Shown piece by piece: positions 55,641 to 64,000 of a stretch of DNA of 64,000 nucleotides; position 1 is the first letter of the stretch, and every line of letters starts with the position of its first letter. The stretch comes from Laguncularia racemosa (taxonomy: Eukaryota > Streptophyta > Magnoliopsida > Myrtales > Combretaceae). The position numbers and the translations under genes are program-made. A model generated the notes under the pieces. The model did not search any database, was not told where the DNA came from, and worked only from the letters and a program-made list of their open reading frames with translations. Where the stretch lies: positions 4,154,001-4,218,000 of the forward strand of contig JBBMOL010000021.1 of the NCBI GenBank assembly GCA_037954665.1, written 5' to 3'.

Positions 55641-56430
55641 ATAAGGAGGCGATAAGATGGACCATTGCAGATATCAAGGGAATCAACCCTTTAATCTGTA
55701 CTCATCGGATATTCCTAAAGGTTGAGTGTAAACCTGTAGTTCAACCACAGAGACGACTCAACCCAACTCTCAAGGAGGTAGTAAAGAAAGAAGTTCTCAA
55801 ACTACTGGATTCAGGTATTATCTATCCTATCTCAGATAGTAAATGGGTTAATCCAGTGCAAGTAATGCCAAAAAAGGGTGGTATGACTATAGTGAAGAAT
55901 GAGTCCAATGAATTAATTCCTACTTATACCGTGACTGGGTGGAGAGTTTGTATTGACTATAGGAAAGTGAATGATGCCACCCGTAAAGACCATTTCCCTC
56001 TCCCATTTATAGATCAAATGTTTGAAAAACATGTGGGGCATGAGTATTATTGTTTTTTAGATGGTTATTCTAGTTATAATCAAATTCATATAGCACCTGA
56101 GGACAAGGAGAAAACCACCTTTACTTGTCCTTATGGCACTTTTGCCTTTAGGAGAATGCCCTTTGGTCTCTACAATGCACCTGCTACTTTCCAAAGGTAT
56201 ATGATGTCTATATTTTCTGACTTGTTAGAAAATTTCATTGAAATATTCATGGATGATTTTTCTGTCTTTGGTAAATCCTTTGAATCATGTCTGACAAATT
56301 TAGACTGTGTGCTCAAGAGATGTAAGGAGACTAATCTACTTTTGAACTGGGAGAAATGCCATTTTATGGTAAGAGAGGGAATTGTCTTAGGTCATAAGGT
56401 ATCAGGAAAAGGGATTGAAGTTGATTGAGC
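55641..56430 (+). pseudogene. reverse transcriptase of Athila-type element
   Basis: Conserved RT blocks in order: WTIADIKGINPLICTHRI, VVQPQRRLNPTLKEVVKKEV, LLDSGIIYPISDSKWVNPVQ, GWRVCIDYRKVNDATRKDHF, YYCFLDGYSSYNQIHIAPED, MPFGLYNAPATFQRYMMSIF and the catalytic IEIFMDDFSVFG (about 56240). The frame is open from 55619 to TGA at 56426-56428, where Arg is expected (D*AKVEVIEKL). Confidence 0.92.
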
Positions 56431-57202
56431 GAAAGTGGAAGTGATTGAGAAGTTACCACCACCCACTTCAGTCAAAGGATTTAGAAGTTTTCTTGGACAT
56501 TGGCTTCTATCGAAGATTTATCAAGGACTTCTCTAAAATCTCTAAACCCCTTTGCAATTTACTTGAAAAAGATGTTGTGTTTAATTTTGATGATAATTGT
56601 TTACAGGCATTCAACCTATTGAAGGAGAAGCTCACTTCTACACCTGTGATTCTAGCACCTAATTGGGAGCTTCCATTCGAGCTTATGTGCGATGCCAACG
56701 ATTATGCTGTAGGAGCGATGCTTGGGTAGAGAAAAGGTAAGATATTTCATGTAATATATTATGCTAGTAGAACCTTAAATGAGGCCCAGCTAAACTATGC
56801 CACCACTAAGAAAGAGCTTTTAGCTGTTATATTTGCTTGTGACAAGTTTCGGCCTTGTTTGATAGGTTCTAAGATCATAGTATATACAGATCATGCAGCT
56901 CTTAAATATTTGTTTGCTAAAGCTGATGCTAAGCCAAGGTTGATCCGTTGGATTTTATTGTTACAAGAGTTTGATCTGGAAATCAAAGACAAAAAGGGAA
57001 CTGAGAATGTTTTAGCTGATCACTTATCCTGGTTGGAATCTGAATGTTCAAATTCACCTATTAATGAAAAGTTCCCTGATGAACAATTGTATGCAGTAGA
57101 AATCAAAGGACTACCTTGGTATGCTGACATTGTAAATTATTTGGTTAGTAAAATCACACCATATAGTTTATCCATCAACAGAAAAATAAGTTTTTACATG
57201 AT
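56431..57202 (+). pseudogene. RNase H of Athila-type element
   Basis: After a one-base frameshift near 56490 the reading gives DIGFYRRFIKDFSKISKPLC, PFELMCDANDYAVGAMLG, TAG at 56727, KIFHVIYYASRTLNEAQLNY, TKKELLAVIFACDKF and IIVYTDHAALKYLFAKADAK, with the catalytic Asp and Glu positions retained. It ends with VLADHLSWLESE and the connection to integrase. Confidence 0.9.
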
Positions 57203-58391
57203 GTGAAATTTTATTTTTGGGATGAACCATATCTATTCAAATATTGTGCTGACCAAATAATTAGGCGATGTGTCCTAAAAAATGAACAGCTTAGCATCAT
57301 TCAACATTCTCATTCAAAAGAAGCAGGAGGTCATTTTGGGGTGGAAAGAACTGCAGCAAAGATTTTATCTTGTGGATTTTATTGGCCTAGGTTGTTTCAC
57401 AATTGTTGGAACTACATTATGTCATGTGCTCAATGCCAGAAGACTGGTAACATTTATAGGAGACATGAATTACCACAGAACACATTCTTGTAATAGAGCT
57501 CTTTGATGTGTGGGGGATAGACTTTATGGGTCCTTTCCCTTCCTCTTTTTCAAAACAATACATTCTCTTGGCCGTCGACTATGTTTCAAAATGGGTAGAA
57601 GTTGTTGCTCTACAAAGTAATGATGCTAGAGTTGTGGTTAAATTTTTAAAAAGAACATATTTTTAAGATTTGGGGTACCTAGAGCTATTATTAGTGATGG
57701 GGGATCGCATTTCTACAACAGGTAATTTGAAAAACTTTTTCCAAAATATAGGGTAACTCATAAAATTGCCACCCCTTATCATCCACAGACTTCTGGTCAA
57801 GTCGAAATATCCAATAGGGAGATTAAGCGTATTTTAGAGAAAACAGTCAATGCATCTAGAAAAGATTGGTCTTTAAAACTTGATGATGCATTGTGGGCTT
57901 ACAGAATTGCTTTTAAAACCCCTATAGGAATGTCCCCATACAAGATAGTCTTGGTAAATCATGTCATCTCCTAGTAGAGCTAGAGCACAAGGCATACTAG
58001 GCCATAAAATTCCTTAACTTTGATTTACAAGCTGCAGGTAAAAAGCGATTGCTCCAGTTTAATCAATTGGCAGAAATGAGAGATGAAGCATATGAGAATG
58101 TTAGGATATACAAGGAGCGGACTAAGCAATGGCATGATAGGAACATATTAAAATAAGAGTTTCTTCCGGGCAAAAAGCTTTATTATATAACTCTCGATTA
58201 AAATTGTTCCCAGGTAAGTTAAGATCCCGATGGTCTGGACCATTTATAATTTCACAAGTTTTTCCTTATGGCACAGTGGAATTGAAAGCAGAAGACAATC
58301 GAACTTTCAAGGTGAATGGCCATCTTCTCAAGCATTACGACGATAGGAAAATCTTGATAAAGATACCACCATTGTGGATCTTACTTCCCTA
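57203..58391 (+). pseudogene. integrase of Athila-type element
   Basis: The zinc site is IIQHSHSKEAGGHFGVERTA with CAQCQKTGNIYRR (57297-57460). The core is in shifted frames: ELFDVWGIDFMGPFPSSF, ILLAVDYVSKWVEVVAL (catalytic Asp), FGVPRAIISDGGSHFYN and ATPYHPQTSGQVEISNREIK (catalytic Glu, about 57800). ALWAYRIAFKTPIGMSPYKI follows. The C-terminal part is LRSRWSGPFIISQVFPYGTV and FKVNGHLLKHYDD (58213-58350). Several stops. Confidence 0.9.
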
Positions 58392-59279
58392 AGGTAAGAA
58401 AAAAGGAAAGTCGGGCTAGAGACTTTAAACTAAGCGCTCTATGGGAGGTAGCCCATGCTTAAGGTTAGTATTCCTTAGTTTATTATTTGCTTTTATGATT
58501 TGTTGTCAATTTACGTAAAAAACAAAAGAAGAGAAAGAGTGTTTTGTCGAGCTGGCTATGGGGAACACCCATGACTGTGGGTGGGTATATACCTACTACT
58601 TGTCACATGGCCATAGCACGTCACTTGGCTATCTACGGATGGACCAACCCCATGTAGCACGACCGTGTCTTTTCATAAAAAAAAAATATTAAAATTTACG
58701 AGTTGGCTATAGGGAAGACCCACGGCCGTGGGTGGGTACATACCCACCACTTCTCACATAGCCGTGGCGCGTTGAAATTTCATTTACGTATGAGCCTCCC
58801 CCTTGAGCCACGGCCGTGGGTCATGCTTGCCCGACTTAGGTTTGTGTTTTAAACAAAACCTACTTTTTATTTCTCATTTTATGTCTCTATCTCCTTCTCC
58901 ATGCATACAATTTCTCTCTATAAACTTACTCTCTCTCTCTCTCGAAATCCCTCCTCATTCCTTTGTTTTTCCTCTCAAAGTTTGGATTTTTCTTCCTCAT
59001 TCCCACTCCGTATAACATTGCAAGGTAAGATCTATCCTTCTTTTCCAATATTTCTGCAGATTTTTCAAGTTTTATGCATTTTCAATATGGGTTTGTCCTC
59101 TTATACATGCATGGGTATTAATTTTTTTTTATATAAATCCATAGATATCTTTTTTATATATGTGTTGTGGTGACTTTCCATAGGCTTAATGCAAAAACTT
59201 AAGGAGAATATGCCAATTGCATTGTGATTTTCGGACATGAATGGGCATAAAGATTGTATTTTTATGATGTTTTGGCATG
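58392..59279 (+). other. non-coding stretch between pol and third ORF, with repeats
   Basis: It begins with a block 'gcgctctatgggaggtagcc' (58433), a landmark after pol in Athila elements. Two diverged units of about 150 bp start at 58551 and 58702, both containing a GTGGGTGGGTA core and palindromes such as CACGGCCGTG. A CT-rich tract (58930-58945) follows. The open frames at 58803-59173 show no protein motif. Confidence 0.6.
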
Positions 59280-60612
59280 ATTCTAAAGATAAAGGGCCTA
59301 CTAAACCTGGTCACGATCAAGGCGTGATAATTACCCTGTTGGTCTCAAGCAAAGTCACAAGGACAGGTATGATATGGTATTGAAGAATAAGATTATTAGG
59401 CACAACACGGTGTTGGAATGGGAATTGTTAAAGAGATATGGTTTTGTTTACAAGAATTTGAGATGATACTCCAAGATAGTGCATGGAGGAATTTGCTAGA
59501 TATTAAGGAAGATATTTACAAAAAGATCACTATTGATTTTATGGCCACCTTCCAACTTAAGGAGGCCATAACCATGGGAATGCATAATTATGTTTCTTTC
59601 TATTTTGATGGTCAATACTTCAATTTATCAATGAGAGAGTTCATTAAGAGATTGGGGATATATGAAGATGAAGAATTTGTGGACTCTGAGGAGATGGCAA
59701 AGATGGATTTTGATTGCTACGACCAGATGTCGGCCTCTCGGTTGTGGCAGGAGCTTGGGGTAAATGGTTATAATTCTTCTACATCTCGGGCATCCGATTT
59801 GAAGAACCCCATCCACAGGATATTGCATTATATCCTTGCTCGATCGACTAGTGGGAAAATAGACAGTGAGGGGATAGTGAGTGCATTCGACTCCTTGCAG
59901 ATATGGTCCATGACTCAAAACCGGCGTTTGAATGTTGGTTTAATAGCAGTCAAATGTTTCAGACGTTAGTGTGAGAGAAGCCGAAAGGGGATATTTGTGG
60001 GAGCTTGGATTATAAGATTACTAAAGAATATGGGGGTGTTCCCGACTCAACCACCCAGTGATAAAGTTGGTTCTTCAACACTCATGACTGAGGGGGTCCT
60101 TAAGCAATGGGGCTTTGGTCTGGTCCCGGTTGAAGAACAAGGTCCTCACAGAATGGAAGTTCCTGTAAATGAGAGGAGAGGTCTTTCTTCCTCTCTTGCA
60201 CAATTTAAGGACGATATTAAGGAAATAAAACGGGAACAGCGAGTCCAAGGAAAGGCAATCAAGAGCATGAAAAAGTATATGTCCTCTTGCTTCACAAAAA
60301 TTGGAGATGCATTGGGTATCTTTATGCCCCTGTGTGGGGGAAGTTCAGATGAGGATGTTGAACCTCAACCACCTCCGGCTACACATTTACCCCCTTACTA
60401 CTGATTAGCCTTTGGCCATCATCCCGAGTTCGTCTACTGGTGGACCTCGCATGAAGATTACACCCAAGCGCTCCACAAGTGTTAGAGAGTAGCAAATAGA
60501 GCCTCCAGCTGAGGTACAAGAAGAAAGCTCTAGTTCTGAAGAGGTCGATTTAGGAGATGAGGAGGAGGAAGAGTACAATGATGAAGAGGAGGAGGAGGAT
60601 GATGATGAGTGA
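59280..60612 (+). pseudogene. third ORF of Athila-type element (ATHILA ORF family)
   Basis: Three pieces join: RYDMVLKNKIIRHNTVLEWE before a frameshift near 59455; 59460-59969 with SAWRNLLDIKEDIYKKITID, MHNYVSFYFDGQYFNLSMRE, FIKRLGIYEDEEFVDSEEMA and LKNPIHRILHYILARSTSGK; and 59997-60404 with a charged helix-prone part (LAQFKDDIKEIKREQRVQGK). An acidic tail (EEEEEYNDEEEEEDDDE) ends at TGA 60610. The layout fits the plant-specific ATHILA ORF found after pol; its function is not known. The family call is from memory of its pattern, and a profile search would settle it. Confidence 0.7.
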
Positions 60613-62138
60613 TGGATTGACCTGAGCTTGAACTACACTTTTATTTAGATTCTATTAAGTTTAATTTTGTGTTAATTTAGTGCGTGTGTTTGAGAACTTT
60701 AATAATTATGGGACATCTGTGTTGATGCTCGACTTAAAGCAGCTTTTATTTCTTTTATGTGCTTTTCTTCTTTTTAGTTTTCAGCAAATAAAGATTCGCT
60801 GCGCTGAGGATTTGGAACTCGCATTTGAACTCACTTGCTTCAATTTTTCAGATGTTCCGAAGCACTTCTATTTCAGGGAAGTTCCGTTTTTCCCAATTTA
60901 TTTTTGTCAGTTTTTACTCTCCTTTTGTGCATATCAGATAGACAATGGGGACATTGTTTAATTTAAGTGTGGGGGAGTAAGTCTAGATTGATATTTATAT
61001 GATGATAATAAGATGCTTGTTCTGTTATGGACTGTTTAATAACTTCCTTATCTTGAACTAATTTTTTTTTTATTTGGAGAGGGTACTATAATATTGAAAA
61101 AAAAAAGGGAGAAGAACTTGACTTGTTAAGGTGCCTTACTCACTAACTATTGCAACTGATTTACTTAGTTGAAATTAAATAGTAAAATCTTTAAGGACTA
61201 ATTTTTCCTTATGTTTAGCTTTTGAATTTGAAGTCTAAGAGTAGGTCAAGTCCTCTTCTGCAAAATAAGTAAGTTTACTTCTAGGTGAATTTAGCTAGTA
61301 TATTTTCTTTTGAATTGCTTCGAGAGTATTTTAACATACAGTGAAAGAGGTAAAAGAAATTCTTTCCTTAGTGATTCCTTAAAAAAAAAAAAAAAGGTGT
61401 AGGGAAATTCAAAGCCTTTACTCTAATGACTCAGGCAACTGAGTTAAGAGTATTTAATCTTAAATGTTAGTGTGAGGAAGAGTTCGTAGGGGTCCCTTTA
61501 AAACCTGGGCACTTAGGTGATGAGCTCGGGATATGCCGACTCAATGAACTCACAATAATGAGAAAAGTGAAAGGCTAAATTGAAAGGCTAAATTTAAGTA
61601 CTTTAATAGAAACCAAGTTGATATAGGCGGGCTTTAGTCCCTCAAAATAGTGAATTCTGACTCCGTTGTCAATTTTGGTAATTTAAATAAACTTGACCAA
61701 TCAAATCAAAGAGCAAAATGAGACTTGAAAAAGGGAGAAAATCTAGGGAAAGAATGGATACCATATGCTTTCATTATGTGTTAACTTATTTAGATAAGTA
61801 ATTAGAGAGATTATATACTTGCTAGTTGCTAGTGAAGTTTAATTGAGTACTTTGCCTTGTTGGACTTAGAATTTACTTTCTAAAATAAGAATTCTATTGT
61901 TAAACACTAGGATTGGAAGATTATTCTTTCTAGATTAACTACTCAATTTTAACTATGGTACACTAGTTACATATTTCCATGTTAGTTAGAGTGGTACGCA
62001 CTAACCATTCAAGTCATTAATCATGAAAGAAAGAATGAATGAGTTGTTGAAAGAAGGAAATTTTGTACTTTCAATGATAGATTATTACATTGATTTTATT
62101 TCACTTGGGGACAAGCAAAAGTTCATGTGTGGGGGAGT
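60613..62138 (+). other. 3' untranslated region of Athila-type element with two purine tracts
   Basis: No domain is found. An open frame at 60680-60961 contains a hydrophobic run (LLFLLCAFLLFSF) that could be a trace of a membrane segment. 'gacaatggggacattg' (60940) and 'gtgtgggggagt' (60966-60977) form an internal purine tract; a near copy, 'gtgtgggggagt' at 62127-62138, is the functional tract before the 3' LTR. An A run is present at 61379-61395. Confidence 0.6.
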
Positions 62139-63611
62139 TGATAACAGCATATTATCTCATGGTTTATCTTGTGATTTGGAAGTTGTTATTGTTAAATTTG
62201 AAAAAAAATCGCCAAGATAAAGATACTGAAGTGCTTTTATTTTGATATTTTAGGAATTAATGGACTCAGATAGGAAAAGAGTGCAATAGGAGCTGAAAAA
62301 CATGAAGAAATGAAGAAAATCAGTAAGCAAGGGATAACACACGGTCGTGGGAAGAGACTGGAACCAAAAGAAATGGAGTTTGCAAAATGTCGAGGAGCCT
62401 ATTGGGTGAGACCATGGTCGTGCCTCATGTGGTGGCAACACCATTTATCACATAGCCGTGCCTCATGTGGTGGAACACCTGCGAAAAATGCGACTTTTCA
62501 TTTTCCTGACTGTTTTTATATATTCCTTTGAGAAGAAATGAGGAGAGGGGGGGACTTTTGGCAATTTTCAATTTTCAGAATTTTGTTCTTTTAGGGAATA
62601 TTTCATTTTCATAACAAGAACAAAAGATTGAAACAAGTTTTCCTTGTGATCAATTGAGAAGTATTTATAGTTGGCCTTGGGAAGTGCTCTCTATAGTTTT
62701 ATGTCTGAATTCTCTCCAACTTTATAACAAAATTGGTGATTTCTGATCTTTATTTATTTATGCAATTTTGTGACTTGTGTTTATATTATTCATGAATTAT
62801 CTCAAATATTCCATTGTAACTTATGCATTCATTGTTAAATCTATGGCTGGCTAGATTCAATTGGTGGGAAGAAGAATGAAACCCTAGATTGCTAAAGTGA
62901 TAATTGTAGTCATGTTATTAGATTAAGGTATTGTGGATTATTCATAATTGCAATTCCTATAATTTCAATTGAAATTCTTAAAGGTTTTAATTGTTAGAAA
63001 TTTTATCAATATGGGAGTTGAGATAGAATTTATTAAGGATTCTTAATTAGATTAATATAACAAAGCGGAAGTGACGTTAATTAGTTGAATTAGGGTTTAT
63101 CTGGAGTTTAAAGCAATGTTCTAATTAATTATCCACTAAGGAATTAGGGGTAATTGCATTAGGGCATTAGGCAATCATAGCATTGGGAAGTGTATCGATG
63201 TAATTTAAAATCCTTTGTTAATTAGAGATACGGAAGTTGACTAATTAATTGAAGGTTTATGGTTATAAACTCATTTGAATAACCATACATAGGTTACTCT
63301 AAATAACATGATGGCAATTTGATTAGCATGTCTAGGGTAAATTCTTAATTCCCACCTTCTCAATTGAAAATTTTATTTTATAATATTCTCATAGTTCTTG
63401 TTTGAGTAGATTTTATTTCAGTTTTTAATTAAGTAGTTAAAAGGATCTTTCTTTGAATTGCATAGATATGAGTAAAAGCTTTTATAGGTTTAGTAATCAC
63501 TTTAGTCCTTGAGGGATCGACACTTTACTCACTTATATATTACTTGACTCCGACCTAGTATACTTGCTAGGGAATTCACTACTCTTTTATATAGATGGTT
63601 CACAGTGATCA
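62139..63611 (+). repeat. 3' LTR of Athila-type element
   Basis: The 1473-bp LTR matches 51533-53013 nearly throughout; differences are scattered substitutions and a shorter G run. It is followed by GATAA. Confidence 0.93.
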
Positions 63612-63616
63612 GATAA

Positions 63617-64000
63617 CAACTTAGAGAATATAAAGATGAAAATCCCTTCCTTCCATGGGAAGAATGACCCCGAGGTGTATTTAGAGTGAGAGAATAAGGT
63701 AGAGTTGATTTTTGAATGCCACAATTATTCTGAAGCTAAGAAGGTAAAACTTGTTACCATTGAGTTCTCAGATTATGCAATTGTTTAGTGGGGTCAACTA
63801 TTGTTGAATAGAAGGAGAAATAGGGAACCACTGGTAGAGACATGGAGGAGATGAAGAGGATCATAAGGAAGCGGTTTGTGCCTACATACTACTATAGGGA
63901 ATTGTACTACAAATTACAAACCCTTAAGCAAGGCAATTGTAGTATGGTGGAATATCATAAGGAGATAGAGGTTATCATGATTTAAGCTAATATTGAGGAG
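63617..64000 (+). pseudogene. gag of CRM-like element, second part, cut by window end
   Basis: After the Athila-type element gag resumes: LENIKMKIPSFHGKNDPEVY, a TGA in place of Trp, NKVELIFECHNYSEAKKVKL, FSDYAIV*WGQLLLNRRR, then after a frameshift near 63840 MKRIIRKRFVPTYYYRELYY, KLQTLKQGNCSMVEYHKEIE. It is closely related to the gags at 11029 and 40223. Confidence 0.87.

Larger units (their letters stand above)
51533..63611 (+). mobile_element. Athila-type Ty3/gypsy retrotransposon, full length
   Basis: LTRs 51533-53013 and 62139-63611 (TGATAACA...AGTGATCA) are flanked by GATAA (51528-51532 and 63612-63616). The order is tRNA-Asp PBS, gag, protease, RT, RNase H, integrase, a long non-coding stretch, a third ORF of the ATHILA ORF type, an internal purine tract, and the terminal purine tract. 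At 12.1 kb and with the third ORF it fits Athila. Stops and frameshifts in every domain make it inactive. Confidence 0.93.
50830..64000 (+). mobile_element. CRM-like Ty3/gypsy element, plus strand, split by an Athila-type element and cut by the window edge
   Basis: An LTR ending at 51442 is followed by a PBS and a gag start (51489). Gag is interrupted at 51532 and continues at 63617 to the window end. The LTR is a diverged relative of the one at 36035-37015, in opposite orientation, and gag is of the same CRM type. The left limit is uncertain. Confidence 0.8.

Overview
The window reads as intergenic DNA from a flowering plant, probably a eudicot with a repeat-rich genome. It is AT-rich and I could recognise no cellular protein gene, rRNA or tRNA gene. 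Almost all identifiable sequence is transposable elements, mainly LTR retrotransposons inserted inside one another. The calls rest on retroviral-type protein motifs, matching LTR pairs, primer binding sites (PBS) for tRNA-iMet or tRNA-Asp, purine tracts and 5-bp target site duplications (TSDs) that I read at the element ends. The species cannot be named from this sequence.

Layout. (1) 1-5127, minus strand: the 5' part of a Ty3/gypsy element of the Athila/Tat (OTA) type. Its gag-pol frame has only two stops. It abuts an old LTR end (5128-5697). (2) About 5700-21210, plus: a decayed Ty1/copia element, probably SIRE-like. Its RT is split by a small hAT-like MITE (8420-8785). Its RNase H is split by a CRM-like gypsy element (9598-20895, TSD CAAGA). 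That element is itself split by a short non-autonomous gag element in the opposite orientation (12672-17373, TSD GTGAG). (3) 21963-22263: a CACTA-like end, followed by a Tekay/Del-type chromovirus (22269-33842, minus, TSD TGTAT) with LTRs over 3 kb. (4) 35167-45262, minus (TSD TCGAT): a second member of the short non-autonomous family, carrying a protease instead of gag. A CRM-like gypsy element with a large pol deletion (36035-41698, TSD CTAAA) lies in its LTR. (5) 47060-48520: the 3' part of a LINE. (6) 48845-49866: a solo LTR of the non-autonomous family (TSD TATTA). (7) About 50830-64000, plus: another CRM-like gypsy element, split in its gag by an Athila-type element (51533-63611, TSD GATAA) that carries the extra 3' ORF of its lineage.

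How the parts relate. No intact retrotransposition machinery is visible. The closest is the OTA element at the left edge, whose pol frame is open up to the window border. The non-autonomous family keeps LTRs, PBS and purine tract but has no reverse transcriptase, RNase H or integrase, so it must have moved with enzymes supplied by another element. A CRM-like relative is the likely source, because PBS type, gag similarity and pol-tail residues agree.

The observations most worth checking are these. The non-autonomous family contains an in-frame 39-bp (13-residue) minisatellite with exactly 5 and exactly 11 units in two copies. In two LTR families the PBS and LTR edge are tandemly duplicated, and different copies appear to have primed at different PBSs, giving LTRs of different length. 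Palindromic CACGGCCGTG-type motifs recur in LTRs or untranslated regions of several unrelated elements. Many stops are TAG where a related copy in the window has CAG, as expected from CHG-methylation decay.
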